Shown: positions 15,089 through 25,334, numbered from the stretch's first letter. The stretch is 64,000 bases of DNA from Gallibacter intestinalis (GCF_014982745.1 NZ_JADCKA010000007.1:1-64000); one strand, 5' to 3'. Program-made: numbers and translations. Notes: generated by a model not told the origin, from the letters alone.

Positions 15089-17679
15089 CATTGTTGTGGA
15101 TTCTTATCTCTAATTACCGCTTGAGCAGCAGCCAGTCTGGCTATCGGAACTCTATACGGCGAACAGGACACATAATTAAGTCCTATTCTGTAACAGTATT
15201 CCACGGAAGCCGGCTCACCGCCATGCTCACCGCATATTCCAAGCTTAATATTAGGTCTTGTCTTTTTTCCTAATTCTATGGCCATTTCCATCAGCTTTCC
15301 TACGCCTGTGGTATCAATGCTCATAAACGGATCGTTTTTAAGAATATTTTTATCAGTGTATTCCTTTAATATCTTACCTGTATCATCACGGCTAAATCCA
15401 AAGGTCATCTGAGTGAGGTCATTGGTACCGAAGGAAAAGAACTCTGCCTCTTCTGCAATTTCATCAGCTGTAAGCGCTGCTCTAGGAATTTCAATCATCG
15501 TACCAATCTGATATCCGATTTCTTTGCCTGTCTTCTTAAATATCTCTGATATGGTTTCTTCTACAGTTGCTCTTACAAATGCAAGTTCCCTGTCGATTCC
15601 CACAAGAGGTATCATAATCTCAGGTTCAATATCTATATTTTTTTCTTCCTTAACCTCCATGGCCGCCGTGATTATGGCTTCCGTCTGCATTTTAGCTATT
15701 TCAGGATATGTTACAGCCAGTCTGCACCCTCTGTGACCTAACATAGGATTGAATTCCTTTAGCTCTGTCACCTTATCTCTGAGCTTTTCCGGAGAAATAC
15801 CCATCTGCTGAGCCAAATCATTTATCTCCTTTTCAGTGGATGGAAGGAACTCATGTAACGGTGGATCTAAGAGCCTGATGTTTACAGGTCTGTCCTCCAT
15901 AACCTCGAAAATTCCTTTAAAATCCTCTTTCTGATATGGTAAAAGCTTTGCCAAAGCCTTTTCCCTTTCTTCTCTATCAGATGCAAGAATCATCTTTCTC
16001 ATATCGGAAATTCTATCTTCATCAAAAAACATATGCTCTGTTCTACAAAGTCCTATGCCTTCTGCACCGAATTCAACCGCCTGTTTTGCATCCCTCGGAT
16101 TATCAGCGTTAGTTCTTACCTTCATGGTCCTAATTTCATCGGCCCATGTCATAACTTTGGCAAAATCACCGCTCATTTCCGGCGCTACTGTAGCAATTCT
16201 TCCCGGATATACATTTCCGGTGTTTCCGTCAATGGAAATATAATCGCCTTCGCCTATGATTATATCTCCCGACTTCATTGATTTTGCAATCTCATCAACT
16301 ATGACCTCAGAACATCCTGCCACGCAGCACTTTCCCATACCTCTAGCAACAACTGCCGCATGGGAGGTCATACCGCCTCGCGAAGTCATAATTCCTTCAG
16401 CTGCCACCATGCCGGCCAAGTCCTCAGGAGAAGTCTCCTGTCTTACCAAAACAACCTTTTCACCTCTGTCAAAGGCAGCCTCTGCTGAGGCAGCATCAAA
16501 ATATACCGCGCCGCATGCAGCACCAGGAGATGCAGGCAAACCCTTTGCCATTGGCTTTGCGCTCTTTAATGCTTCCTCATCAAATCTGTGATGAAGTAGC
16601 TGATCTATCTGCGACGGATCTATCCTCATTACTGCAGTTTCCTTATCGATAAGCCCTTCCTGCTCCATATCCACTGCAATTTTTACAGCCGCCTGAGCTG
16701 TACGCTTTGCGTTTCTTGTCTGAAGCATATAGAGCTTATTTTTTTCCACCGTAAATTCCATATCCTGGACATCGGTATAATGTCTTTCAAGAAGTGCTGC
16801 AATTCTCTCAAATTCAGAATAAACATCAGGGAAGTTTTCCTTCATTTCTGAAATAGGCTGCGGCGTTCTTATACCTGCAACAACGTCTTCTCCCTGAGCA
16901 TTTATAAGAAATTCTCCAAAAAGTTCTCTTTTACCACTGGCAGGATTCCTTGTAAAGGCGACTCCTGTACATGAGTCATCACCCATATTTCCAAAAACCA
17001 TAGCCTGAACATTTACCGCAGTTCCAAGATTATCAGGTATGTCGTTTAGCTTTCTGTACAGCACTGCTCTTTCATTATTCCAGGATCTGAAAACAGCTCG
17101 CACCGCTTCCATAAGCTGAGTTTGTGGATTTTGAGGAAATTCTTCACCGGTTTCTTGCTTGTATATTTCCTTGTAGTTTACAATAATTTGTTTTAAGTCA
17201 TTGGTTTTTTCGGCTTCAATATCAAATTTCTTTTTATCTACGCCCTTAACCACATCAGCAAACATCTGGATAAAACGCTTGTAACTGTCCATTACAAAGC
17301 TTTCGTCTCCTGTCAGCTTTATCATGGCCTCAGCAGTTTCATCATTCATACCTAAATTTAGAACTGTATCCATCATTCCAGGCATTGAAAACGGAGAACC
17401 GCTCCTGACCGATACCAGGAGCGGCGTCTGTAAATCACCGAATTTCTTGCCGGTCACATCTTCCAGTTCTTTCAGTTTGCCGAATATTTCTTCTTCGATT
17501 TCACTATCTATGGTTTCACCGTCCTCATAGTACCTTGTGCAAGCTTCTGTAGTAACGGTAAAACCGAAAGGCACAGGAAGTCCTATGCTTGTCATCTCCG
17601 CCAGATTGGCTCCCTTTCCTCCCAGAAGGCCCCTCATATCCTTAGAGCCTTCATTAAAGGAATAGACATATTTAGCCAT
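15076..17679 (-). CDS. ppdK: Pyruvate, phosphate dikinase
   Basis: PPDK interconverts pyruvate, ATP and phosphate with phosphoenolpyruvate, AMP and pyrophosphate; in anaerobes it serves PPi-linked glycolysis. The 867 residues have the N-terminal ATP-grasp domain (LLGGKGANLAEM), the swivelling phosphohistidine domain with GGMTSHAAVVARGMGK, and the C-terminal PEP-binding barrel with GICGEHGGEP. The open frame can be read from a GTG at 17688, but that codon touches the AAGGAG site, so I use the ATG at 17679 ten bases after it. It is the last gene of the operon and follows glyS by 14 bases. The PPDK regulatory kinase/phosphorylase gene (DUF299), sometimes a neighbour, is absent. Confidence 0.97.
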   Translation of the reverse strand: MAKYVYSFNEGSKDMRGLLGGKGANLAEMTSIGLPVPFGFTVTTEACTRYYEDGETIDSEIEEEIFGKLKELEDVTGKKFGDLQTPLLVSVRSGSPFSMPGMMDTVLNLGMNDETAEAMIKLTGDESFVMDSYKRFIQMFADVVKGVDKKKFDIEAEKTNDLKQIIVNYKEIYKQETGEEFPQNPQTQLMEAVRAVFRSWNNERAVLYRKLNDIPDNLGTAVNVQAMVFGNMGDDSCTGVAFTRNPASGKRELFGEFLINAQGEDVVAGIRTPQPISEMKENFPDVYSEFERIAALLERHYTDVQDMEFTVEKNKLYMLQTRNAKRTAQAAVKIAVDMEQEGLIDKETAVMRIDPSQIDQLLHHRFDEEALKSAKPMAKGLPASPGAACGAVYFDAASAEAAFDRGEKVVLVRQETSPEDLAGMVAAEGIMTSRGGMTSHAAVVARGMGKCCVAGCSEVIVDEIAKSMKSGDIIIGEGDYISIDGNTGNVYPGRIATVAPEMSGDFAKVMTWADEIRTMKVRTNADNPRDAKQAVEFGAEGIGLCRTEHMFFDEDRISDMRKMILASDREEREKALAKLLPYQKEDFKGIFEVMEDRPVNIRLLDPPLHEFLPSTEKEINDLAQQMGISPEKLRDKVTELKEFNPMLGHRGCRLAVTYPEIAKMQTEAIITAAMEVKEEKNIDIEPEIMIPLVGIDRELAFVRATVEETISEIFKKTGKEIGYQIGTMIEIPRAALTADEIAEEAEFFSFGTNDLTQMTFGFSRDDTGKILKEYTDKNILKNDPFMSIDTTGVGKLMEMAIELGKKTRPNIKLGICGEHGGEPASVEYCYRIGLNYVSCSPYRVPIARLAAAQAVIRDKNPQQWQDR

Positions 17680-17693
17680 TTGGGTCACTCTCC

Positions 17694-19094
17694 TTAAAAT
17701 ACGAGCCTTTCTGCTATATAATCCTTTACTTCTTCCACAGGAATTCTAACCTGTTCCATTGTATCCCTGTCACGAATAGTTACGCATCCGTCGTTTTCTG
17801 TTTCAAAGTCTACACAGATGCAGAAAGGAGTACCGATTTCATCTTCTCTTCTATATCTCTTTCCTATGGAGCCTGTCACATCGTAGTCAACCATGAAATA
17901 CTTTGAAAGTTCTTCATGAATAGGCTCTGCCACAGGAGCGAGCTTTTTAGCAAGAGGAAGCACAGCTGCTTTAAAAGGAGCAAGAGCTGGATGGAATTTC
18001 ATCACTACTCTGCTGTCCTTTTTACCGTCTTCTTTTTCTATTTCCTCTTCAGTGTAGGCATCACACATAAATGCCAGCGTAACTCTTCCTACGCCGAGGG
18101 AAGGCTCAATGCAATACGGAATAAACTTTTCACCGGTTTCGCTATCAACATAGCTCATATCCTGCTTGGAATGCTCCTGGTGTTGCTTTAAGTCAAAGTC
18201 CGTTCTGTCTGCAATACCCCACAGTTCACCCCATCCAAACGGGAAGAGATATTCTATATCTGTAGTAGCGTTGGAATAATGAGAAAGCTCTTCTTTTTCA
18301 TGATCCCTAAATCTCATATTTTCTTCCTTCATACCGAGGGATCTTAAGAAGTTTCCGCAATATTTCTTCCAGTAGTCATGCCACTGTAAATCCTCCCCAG
18401 GTCTGCAGAAAAATTCAACTTCCATCTGTTCAAATTCTCTTGTTCTGAAGATGAAGTTACCAGGTGTAATTTCGTTTCTGAATGCCTTACCAATCTGAGC
18501 TATACCAAAAGGCAACTTCTTTCTTGAAGTTCTCTGCACATTCTTGAAGTTAACAAATATACCCTGGGCTGTTTCAGGTCTCAAATAGATAGCAGCTTTG
18601 GAATCCTCTGTTACACCCTGATAAGTCTGGAACATAAGGTTAAACTGTCTGATACCTGTAAAATCATGCTTTCCGCACTCAGGACATCTTACATCGTTAT
18701 CCTCAATATATGCTTCTAGCTTTTCATTAGACCATCCGTCAACAATTGTTTCAGGCTGTCCTGTTTTTTCCATATGCTCCTCTATGAGCTTATCAGCTCT
18801 AAATCTGGATTTACAGCTCTTGCAGTCAACTAAAGGATCTGAAAATCCTCCAACATGACCGGAAGCTACCCAAGTCTGTGGATTCATCAGTATCGCCGCA
18901 TCAAGCCCAACATTGTATTTTGATTCCTGGACGAACTTTTTCCACCATGCCTTTTTAACATTATTAAGAAGCTCGGCACCGAGAGGACCGTAATCCCATG
19001 TATTTGCCAGACCACCGTAAATTTCAGAGCCTGGGTATACAAATCCTCTGTTTTTAGCAAGAGCTACAAGTTTTTCCATTGTAAGTTCTGTCAT
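17694..19094 (-). CDS. glyS: Glycine--tRNA ligase, single-chain dimeric type
   Basis: A class II synthetase of the eukaryotic/archaeal-like alpha2 type that charges tRNA-Gly. The 466 residues begin [21 protein letters not shown]. Class II motif 2 is seen in [14 protein letters not shown] and motif 3 in [13 protein letters not shown], followed by the C-terminal anticodon-binding domain. CxxC pairs (CKSC, CPEC) near residues 90-160 look like a zinc site. The start codon overlaps the upstream stop as TAATG, so translation is coupled to the DUF4342 gene. There is no room for a T-box leader, so control must be at operon level. Confidence 0.96.
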   Translation of the reverse strand: MTELTMEKLVALAKNRGFVYPGSEIYGGLANTWDYGPLGAELLNNVKKAWWKKFVQESKYNVGLDAAILMNPQTWVASGHVGGFSDPLVDCKSCKSRFRADKLIEEHMEKTGQPETIVDGWSNEKLEAYIEDNDVRCPECGKHDFTGIRQFNLMFQTYQGVTEDSKAAIYLRPETAQGIFVNFKNVQRTSRKKLPFGIAQIGKAFRNEITPGNFIFRTREFEQMEVEFFCRPGEDLQWHDYWKKYCGNFLRSLGMKEENMRFRDHEKEELSHYSNATTDIEYLFPFGWGELWGIADRTDFDLKQHQEHSKQDMSYVDSETGEKFIPYCIEPSLGVGRVTLAFMCDAYTEEEIEKEDGKKDSRVVMKFHPALAPFKAAVLPLAKKLAPVAEPIHEELSKYFMVDYDVTGSIGKRYRREDEIGTPFCICVDFETENDGCVTIRDRDTMEQVRIPVEEVKDYIAERLVF

Positions 19095-19711
19095 TATTCT
19101 TCTTCGCCTTCTCTTTCCGCATAATCTTTGAATTCGTAATCATCGAACTCATCGTCATCTTTTTTATCTTTTTTTATTTTGTTTTTGATAGCTTCTGAAG
19201 CCTTACTTATAGTTTCTCCAGTTTTATCCTTTACCTTTTCGTAGGTTTCGCTGTTTTTAACCTTATCGTAAACTTCAGATCCCTTTTCTGTAGCTTTTCC
19301 AACCACATCTGTTGTCTTATCGCTTACATCGATTATTGTACCGTCTTCCTTTACAACCTCAATAATGCACTTGAAGCCAAAGGCAGCGATTACACCGGCA
19401 ATTGCACCCCAAGGAGCAACTACTACTCCGAGAATACCTACTGTTACAGGTACATTTAACAGTACATCGCCTTCAGAGTTCTTTATTACTATCTTTGAAA
19501 CATTGCCTTTCTTTACAATTTCCTTAATGGATTCAACAACGCTGTTTGCACCGGAAGAAGTTCCTGTGCTTCTGCTGTCAATTTTTTCTTCTATGCTTAT
19601 AATAGCGTCAACAACACTGCCGTCAGCCGCTTCAAGAGCTTCCTTTGCTTCCTTATAGCTAACGCCTGTCCTGTCCTTGACAAGTTCGATTTTTTCCAAA
19701 GTGATTTCCAT
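19094..19711 (-). CDS. DUF4342 domain protein with UBA-like N-terminus
   Basis: About 205 residues. The first 40 ([18 protein letters not shown] and following) resemble the UBA-like helix bundle also seen at the start of EF-Ts. Next comes the DUF4342 core with a hydrophobic glycine-rich segment ([18 protein letters not shown]). The end is a lysine/aspartate-rich charged tail. The start was placed at the ATG at 19711, preceded by GAGGAGG, rather than at 19726. It sits between recO and glyS, a position also seen in other Clostridia. The function is unknown; the hydrophobic segment suggests membrane contact. Confidence 0.82.
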   Translation of the reverse strand: MEITLEKIELVKDRTGVSYKEAKEALEAADGSVVDAIISIEEKIDSRSTGTSSGANSVVESIKEIVKKGNVSKIVIKNSEGDVLLNVPVTVGILGVVVAPWGAIAGVIAAFGFKCIIEVVKEDGTIIDVSDKTTDVVGKATEKGSEVYDKVKNSETYEKVKDKTGETISKASEAIKNKIKKDKKDDDEFDDYEFKDYAEREGEEE

Positions 19712-19722
19712 AACTATCCTCC

Positions 19723-20478
19723 TCAATTATCTGATAAAAACATCTGACTGTTAAGCTGTCCAATGTCAAGATGATACCTTGCAAACTCCCCTGTCATCCT
19801 TCGCATCCGATGAAGAACATCATCTTCCAAAGCAAGATTTTCCAATCTTTTCAGAGGGTTACTTAAAAAGTATCTCATTATTTTTATTATACCCAATCCC
19901 GCTTCATAAATCAACGAATCATTGTCTGCGGCAATTTTTTTCTCTCCGCATTGGCGGCAAAGGGCTCCGCCTCCTTCAATATCCAGAAAATGCAGGTTTT
20001 CCTCCTTTCCGCACTCCACGCACCTGGAGAGCTCAGGAAGATAACCCATTCTGTCAAAGGTTTTAAGCTCATAAGCCAAAACCAAAGTGCCGTACTTCTT
20101 TTTTCTACTTTCAAGAACATCAAAAAAATCCAGCAAAAGGTCGAACTGCTTTGGCTGAGGAACATTTTCCGAAAGTACCTTTTCTGTAAATTCCAACACA
20201 TAGGAAGCGTTCATATACTTGTCCACATCTTCGCCTATCTTATAGTAGCTTCTGATGGTTTCAGCTCCGTTTATATTATATCCGCTCCTAGACTTGTATA
20301 ACTCGTATCTTCCGTATGTGAAGGGCCGCATGGCCAGAGACGATTTACTTCTGCCCTTTTCGGAAATTCCTGTGCCAGCGCTTATTTTACCGTATTTTCT
20401 GGAAAACAGCAGGATCATCCTCCTGCCGTTTACCGTCTTTGTCTGTCTGAATATAAAACCTTCAGTATCAGTATACAT
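19723..20478 (-). CDS. recO: DNA repair protein RecO
   Basis: RecO promotes RecA loading on SSB-coated DNA in RecFOR-dependent repair and anneals single strands. The protein has an N-terminal OB fold (about 1-80), a helical middle and a zinc ribbon with CVECG and CRQCG. From the ATG at 20478 it is 251 residues; the longer frame from 20514 has no suitable ribosome binding site, while AAGGAT precedes 20478. The era stop lies one base upstream of this ATG, and era-recO is a conserved Firmicutes pair. Confidence 0.94.
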   Translation of the reverse strand: MYTDTEGFIFRQTKTVNGRRMILLFSRKYGKISAGTGISEKGRSKSSLAMRPFTYGRYELYKSRSGYNINGAETIRSYYKIGEDVDKYMNASYVLEFTEKVLSENVPQPKQFDLLLDFFDVLESRKKKYGTLVLAYELKTFDRMGYLPELSRCVECGKEENLHFLDIEGGGALCRQCGEKKIAADNDSLIYEAGLGIIKIMRYFLSNPLKRLENLALEDDVLHRMRRMTGEFARYHLDIGQLNSQMFLSDN

Positions 20479-20479
20479 A

Positions 20480-21361
20480 CTATTTATCCTTATATCCGAA
20501 ATTTGAAAGGGCAAAATCGCTGTCTCTCCAGTTTTCCTTTACCTTTACCCACATCTGTAAAAACACCTTGCTTCCCAGAAGAGCTTCGATTTCCTCTCTG
20601 GCGCTTTTACCTATGCCTTTAAGCTTTCTACCGCCCTTTCCTATTATTATACCCTTATGGGATTTCTTTTCGCAGTAGATTACCGCACTTATTCTTGTTA
20701 TATTTTCTTCTTCCTCAAAGGATTCTATCTCAATGGCAACACCGTGTGGAACCTCGTCTTCAAGATAGAGCAAAACCTTTTCTCTAAGTATTTCGCTGAC
20801 AATAAATCTTTCCGGATGGTCTGTCACCATGTCGGAAGGAAAATACTGCGGTCCTTCTGGCATAATGGCTTTCATCTCGCGAATCACCATGTTGACATTC
20901 CAGTTTTCTCTTGCGCTTATACCGAAAATGCCATCAAAAATGCCCATACCATTATATTCCTCAAATATCTCCTTATATTTTTCTGGGCCTAAAATATCAG
21001 TCTTATTTATAATGAGATATTTAGGAGTATCAACATTTTGAAGCATTTCAGTTATAAACTTGTCTCCAGGACCTTTTTCTATGCTGTCATCTACAAGGAA
21101 AAGAACTGCATCCACTTCCTTAAAGGTGTTTACAGCACTGTCAGTCATATATGAGCCAAGCTTTGTTCTCGGCTTGTGAATACCCGGCGTATCTATAAAG
21201 ACTATCTGAGCCTCATCATCGGTGTATATTCCCCTAATGACATTTCTTGTGGTCTGGGGTTTTTCAGTGGTAATCGCTATCTTCTCACCTAATATAGCAT
21301 TAAGAAGAGTTGATTTGCCCACATTCGGTCTTCCGATTATACTGATAAATCCGCTTTTCAT
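20480..21361 (-). CDS. era: GTPase Era
   Basis: Era is an essential GTPase that binds the 3' end of 16S rRNA and couples 30S maturation to growth. The 293 residues show the G1 loop GRPNVGKSTLLN, G3 FIDTPGIHKP, G4 INKTDILG and a C-terminal KH domain with the GKGGRKLKGIG loop. It follows the fused ybeY-cdd gene by 17 bases and abuts recO. The order phoH-ybeY-cdd-era-recO is the usual clostridial one, except that dgkA is missing. Confidence 0.97.
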   Translation of the reverse strand: MKSGFISIIGRPNVGKSTLLNAILGEKIAITTEKPQTTRNVIRGIYTDDEAQIVFIDTPGIHKPRTKLGSYMTDSAVNTFKEVDAVLFLVDDSIEKGPGDKFITEMLQNVDTPKYLIINKTDILGPEKYKEIFEEYNGMGIFDGIFGISARENWNVNMVIREMKAIMPEGPQYFPSDMVTDHPERFIVSEILREKVLLYLEDEVPHGVAIEIESFEEEENITRISAVIYCEKKSHKGIIIGKGGRKLKGIGKSAREEIEALLGSKVFLQMWVKVKENWRDSDFALSNFGYKDK

Positions 21362-21378
21362 GGAAATCTCCTTCCCTT

Positions 21379-22263
21379 TTAAAGTCTAAAGCCCTTTACC
21401 AGAAGCTGGCTTAACGGGCATATTTCATAACCTTCTTTTCCTTCTGCTATCACATCCATATCAGGGGAAAATTCAAAGAGTACCTGTCTGCATATACCGC
21501 ATGGCCAAGCGCTGCCCTGAGGAGAATATACGGCTATTGCTTTAAACTTTCTTTCTCCTGCGCTTACAGCTGCCGAAAGAGCTGATCTTTCAGCACATAT
21601 GGTTGCACCATAGGATGAGTTTTCAATATTTGCTCCCTGATATATCCTGCCGCTTTCGGCTAAAATTGCCGCTCCAACTTTAAAATTACTGTATGGAGCA
21701 TAGGCATTTTCTGATATTTCCTTTGCCTTATCCACAAGCAAAGCGTAGTCTGTATCTACCTCGTAAGTGCACTCCGAATTCGGTTCATACTCCCTAGTAA
21801 TACCAATTTTAGAAAGCACTTCCTCCTCTGCTTTTCTCATTAGGCGCTTTTCGTCTTCTTCCATATGATCATAGCCCAGAAGGTGCATCATACTATGGAC
21901 AAAGAGATACATTAACTCTCTTTCATAGCTGTGCCCATATTCTTCAGCCTGTTTTTCCGCCACCTCACGGCATATTACTACATCTCCCAAAAGAAGATCT
22001 CCTGAAAGCACATCACCTTCAGCATCATTAACAATCTCATGTATATCATCAAACTGAGGAAAGGAAAGAACATCTGTAACGCTATCCTTATTTCTAAATC
22101 TGGCGTTAAGTTCTCTTATTTCATCGCCATCAACAAAGGTTACGCTGACTTCCGCATTTTCATGGGGTATTCCTTCCCTTTCTAAAGAAAGCTTTGCTGC
22201 ATCTTCCATCAGGGATTCAAGCTTTGGAGAAATATCCGTTCCTTCTTCAAAATACAATCTCAT
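21379..22263 (-). CDS. Fusion of endoribonuclease YbeY and cytidine deaminase
   Basis: A 294-residue protein joining two normally separate enzymes. Residues 1-155 are YbeY, the metal-dependent RNase for 16S rRNA 3'-end processing and ribosome quality control; the zinc motif HSMMHLLGYDH (His123, His127, His133) is complete. Residues 170-294 are a cytidine deaminase with CAERSA (Cys223, Glu225) and PCGICRQ (Cys255, Cys258), so both catalytic centres look intact. The linker at 155-170 contains no methionine, so internal initiation of the deaminase is unlikely. In related genomes the order is ybeY-dgkA-cdd-era. Here dgkA is absent and the flanking genes have been joined. The start overlaps phoH by four bases. 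Confidence 0.93.
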   Translation of the reverse strand: MRLYFEEGTDISPKLESLMEDAAKLSLEREGIPHENAEVSVTFVDGDEIRELNARFRNKDSVTDVLSFPQFDDIHEIVNDAEGDVLSGDLLLGDVVICREVAEKQAEEYGHSYERELMYLFVHSMMHLLGYDHMEEDEKRLMRKAEEEVLSKIGITREYEPNSECTYEVDTDYALLVDKAKEISENAYAPYSNFKVGAAILAESGRIYQGANIENSSYGATICAERSALSAAVSAGERKFKAIAVYSPQGSAWPCGICRQVLFEFSPDMDVIAEGKEGYEICPLSQLLVKGFRL

Positions 22264-23231
22264 TTTTCCTCCTGATGTTCCTTTCTGCTGTAATATCGGT
22301 CATATGCTCCTATGATTTTTCTTACAAGCTCATGCCTTACAACATCCGCATCCTTAAGATAACAAAAATCTATATCGTTTATACCTGCTAGCACCTTAGA
22401 AGCCTCCACAAGTCCGGATTTCTTTCCCTTTGGAAGGTCAATCTGTGTCACATCACCGGTTATAACCATTTTTGAGCCAAATCCCATTCTTGTCAGAAAC
22501 ATCTTCATCTGCTCTCTTGTGGTATTTTGCGCCTCATCAAGAATTATAAATGAATTATCCAACGTTCTTCCTCTCATATATGCTAGAGGAACTATTTCTA
22601 TTATTTCCTTTTCCTTTAATCTTGTTGCTGTATCTCTACCTAGAACATCGTACAGAGCATCGTAAAGAGGTCTAAGATAAGGATCAACTTTATCCTGTAA
22701 ATCTCCTGGAAGAAATCCTAGACTTTCCCCAGCTTCCACGGCAGGTCTTGCCAGTATAAGCTTTTGAACCGCCTTCTGTTTATAGGCAGCCACTGCCATG
22801 GCCACGGCAAGGTACGTCTTACCCGTTCCTGCCGGCCCTATACCAAAGACAATGTCACGACTTCTCATTGATCTGACATAAGCCTTTTGTCCAAGAGTTT
22901 TAGGTTTTACCGGTTTACCCATATTGGTGTAGCAGATTATCTCTTTGCCTATGTTGCCTTCTTTATATGACATACCCTTTTCTGCAAGGTCTATAACATA
23001 GTGTACCTTTTGTGAATCTATGCTTTCACCACTTCTTATTATTTCCATAAGCTCCCTTACGACCTTTTCCGCACTGGCGGCATCATCGCCCTTAAGAACT
23101 AGCTCATTGTCACGCTGAATCATATCAACGGTGAAATATTCTTTGATTATTTTAAGATTCTTATCGAGATTACCGAACAGTTCTCCCCTGTCCACATCAT
23201 CGCCTATGAGTATTTTAATGATATTATCCAA
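22260..23231 (-). CDS. phoH: PhoH family ATPase
   Basis: A P-loop ATPase of 323 residues usually found next to ybeY and thought to act in RNA metabolism. The Walker A motif GIGPAGTGKTYLAVAMA and the Walker B-like FIILDEAQNTT are clear. An N-terminal segment of about 110 residues resembles the KH-like part of the family. The start codon is TTG, with CAGGAG nine bases upstream and no better alternative. It is followed by the fused ybeY-cdd gene with a four-base overlap. The name is historical: I see no Pho box here and no sign that it belongs to the phosphate module at 8.6-13.9 kb. Confidence 0.93.
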   Translation of the reverse strand: MDNIIKILIGDDVDRGELFGNLDKNLKIIKEYFTVDMIQRDNELVLKGDDAASAEKVVRELMEIIRSGESIDSQKVHYVIDLAEKGMSYKEGNIGKEIICYTNMGKPVKPKTLGQKAYVRSMRSRDIVFGIGPAGTGKTYLAVAMAVAAYKQKAVQKLILARPAVEAGESLGFLPGDLQDKVDPYLRPLYDALYDVLGRDTATRLKEKEIIEIVPLAYMRGRTLDNSFIILDEAQNTTREQMKMFLTRMGFGSKMVITGDVTQIDLPKGKKSGLVEASKVLAGINDIDFCYLKDADVVRHELVRKIIGAYDRYYSRKEHQEEK

Positions 23232-23261
23232 ATGTATATTCTCCTGTCTGTTGATTTATAT

Positions 23262-23954
23262 TTACAGCTGTATCAAATCCTTTACTGCCGTCAATGTTGC
23301 TTGTGCTACTATGTCTGACGATTTTTTAGCCCAGTCCGTCTCAAGAAGATCCTCAACTCCATCCTCAAGACTATCAGAAACGGCTTTTAGCAAAATACAC
23401 GGAATTTCATTATTCTTGCATGTAATTATTACCCCTGCAGACTCCATTTCACATATGCTGCAATTAAACTCGTTTCCAAGCTTTATTCTTTCCTCTTTTC
23501 CGGTTACAAGCCTGTCAGCAGATGCACAATTTACTGATTTAATACCGCATCTAAATTCTTCTTTTAAAAGCTTTGTATCAGTTTTTATATATGCACTGTC
23601 GCAACCTAGATAAACGCCCTTGGCATATCCCATAGCAGTTATGTCATAGCCATAATGCACTACGCTGTCCACAAGGCACAAATCTCCAAGCTTCATTTCA
23701 CCGTTAAGTCCACCGCAGATTCCGGCATTTATAACCACATCCGGACTGTATGCACATATCAAGGCCTGAGTTGCACCTGCAGCTAAAATTTCTCCAGCGC
23801 CACTTAAAATCATTACAACATCAACATCATTGATCCTATATAAATATGTATCAAAGCCGTTGATCTGTATGTGCTTGCCATCAGTTCCAAATACCTTTAA
23901 AAATGCTTCCCTTTCAACGGCCACTACTATTCCTACAGTTTTAAATTTATTCAA
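23262..23954 (-). CDS. mtnN: 5'-methylthioadenosine/S-adenosylhomocysteine nucleosidase
   Basis: MTAN hydrolyses methylthioadenosine and S-adenosylhomocysteine to adenine plus the thioribose, removing inhibitory by-products of SAM reactions. The 230 residues have the nucleoside-phosphorylase fold: NAGICGGL in the middle, the substrate-binding CEMESAGV and the catalytic aspartate in KAVSDS. The start is a TTG with GAGG upstream. It lies between a MATE transporter (20 bases upstream) and phoH (30 bases downstream). A close purine nucleoside phosphorylase cannot be fully excluded, but the MESAG/SDS pattern favours MTAN. Confidence 0.86.
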   Translation of the reverse strand: MNKFKTVGIVVAVEREAFLKVFGTDGKHIQINGFDTYLYRINDVDVVMILSGAGEILAAGATQALICAYSPDVVINAGICGGLNGEMKLGDLCLVDSVVHYGYDITAMGYAKGVYLGCDSAYIKTDTKLLKEEFRCGIKSVNCASADRLVTGKEERIKLGNEFNCSICEMESAGVIITCKNNEIPCILLKAVSDSLEDGVEDLLETDWAKKSSDIVAQATLTAVKDLIQL

Positions 23955-23974
23955 AATTATTACCTCAATCTATC

Positions 23975-25315
23975 TTAAACTTTATAGTCCGATAATATAA
24001 TTCTCCTGTATTTTCTATAATACAGTATTCCGGCTACATCCGCAAGAATCCAGCCAATAGGCACCGCCGCCCATATTATATTTACTCCCAAAATTCCTGC
24101 AAAGGCGTATGCAATAGCCACTCTGCTTCCCAGAGAAATCACCGTAAGCACTAAAGACATGGCAGGTCTTGATACTCCCCTGTAAAAGCCGTAAAGAAGA
24201 AACAGCATTCCGATGCCGATATAAAAGGTTCCTTCTATTCTTAAGTATACAACTCCTATATCTATTATTTCGCTCTCTGAAGGATCTATAAAAATCATCA
24301 TAAGAGGCCTTGCAAAAACACATACTATAACGCTTATGCATACACAGAAAATACCGCTTGATATCACGGCCTTTTTTATACCCTGCTTTATTCGCTCGCC
24401 CTTACCTGCTCCGTAGTTTTGAGCAATATATGTGGAAAATCCGTTGCCGAAATCCTGAGCCGGCATATATGCAAATGTGTCTATTTTAACTGCCGCTGCA
24501 AAGGCTGCCATAACCGATGTGCCAAAGCTGTTTACAAGGCCCTGTATCATCAATATCCCGAAATTCATTACAGACTGCTGCAAGGAAGTGAAAAAAGACA
24601 TATTGAAAACTCTTTTAACTATACCGATTTCCAGCTTCATATGCTTTTTTTCTATTCTGAGCTCAGGATATTTTACATAAACGCATATTGCTATACCCAC
24701 GGCAGATACTCCCTGAGCAATGATAGTCGCCAATGCTGCGCCGAAAACTCCCCATTCCCATACAGGAACAAAAAGCAAATCCAAGACAATATTTAGTACC
24801 GCAGAAATTGCCAGAAAAACAAGGGGCACAACAGAATTTCCGACACTTCGCAAAAGATTAGCAAAATAGTTGTATATGAATACGAAAAACATTCCCGCAA
24901 AAATTACAGACATATATTCCTCTGTCATCTGTCTGATGCTTTCAGGAATTTGCAATATTGATATAAGGGGATCCATAAACAGATATACGCCGACATTGAT
25001 TATTATGCTTACTGCTCCGATAAGCACAAAAGACGAAAAAAAGCTCTTTTTCATGCTATCCTCGTCTCTCTTTCCGAAAAACATGGAAAAAGCCGAGCCG
25101 CTGCCCATGCAAAGCCCAATATATACTGAAGTTAAAAACACCATGAGAGAATATGAAGCTCCCACAGCTGCCAAGGCATCAGCACCGACAAACCTGCCGA
25201 CAACCCATGTATCCACCAGATTATATAGCTGTTGCAGCAGATTTCCCACCATGAGTGGTAGAGAAAACAGCAGCATGTTTTTTCCTATGTTTCCTTTAGT
25301 AAGATCTCTATTCAT
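23975..25315 (-). CDS. MATE family efflux transporter
   Basis: A 446-residue, 12-helix cation antiporter of the multidrug and toxin extrusion family. The N-terminus LTKGNIGKNMLLFSLPLMVGN followed by LLQQLYNLVDTWVVGRFVG is typical of the DinF/NorM-like branch in Clostridia. The substrate cannot be predicted. There is no recognisable ribosome binding site before the ATG at 25315 (the preceding bases are A/T only). Translation may depend on coupling to the SRPBCC gene, whose stop lies 19 bases upstream. Confidence 0.93.
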   Translation of the reverse strand: MNRDLTKGNIGKNMLLFSLPLMVGNLLQQLYNLVDTWVVGRFVGADALAAVGASYSLMVFLTSVYIGLCMGSGSAFSMFFGKRDEDSMKKSFFSSFVLIGAVSIIINVGVYLFMDPLISILQIPESIRQMTEEYMSVIFAGMFFVFIYNYFANLLRSVGNSVVPLVFLAISAVLNIVLDLLFVPVWEWGVFGAALATIIAQGVSAVGIAICVYVKYPELRIEKKHMKLEIGIVKRVFNMSFFTSLQQSVMNFGILMIQGLVNSFGTSVMAAFAAAVKIDTFAYMPAQDFGNGFSTYIAQNYGAGKGERIKQGIKKAVISSGIFCVCISVIVCVFARPLMMIFIDPSESEIIDIGVVYLRIEGTFYIGIGMLFLLYGFYRGVSRPAMSLVLTVISLGSRVAIAYAFAGILGVNIIWAAVPIGWILADVAGILYYRKYRRIILSDYKV

Positions 25316-25334
25316 GTAAATAATAATATACTAT

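Noticed and set aside
17677-17688. GTG start for ppdK at 17688
   Set aside because: The GTG touches the AAGGAG sequence, which leaves no spacing. The ATG three codons later is ten bases from that site and gives the usual N-terminus.
22260-23231. PhoH as a member of the phosphate module
   Set aside because: The name is historical. It lies in the ybeY-era operon and no TTAACA array is present upstream.
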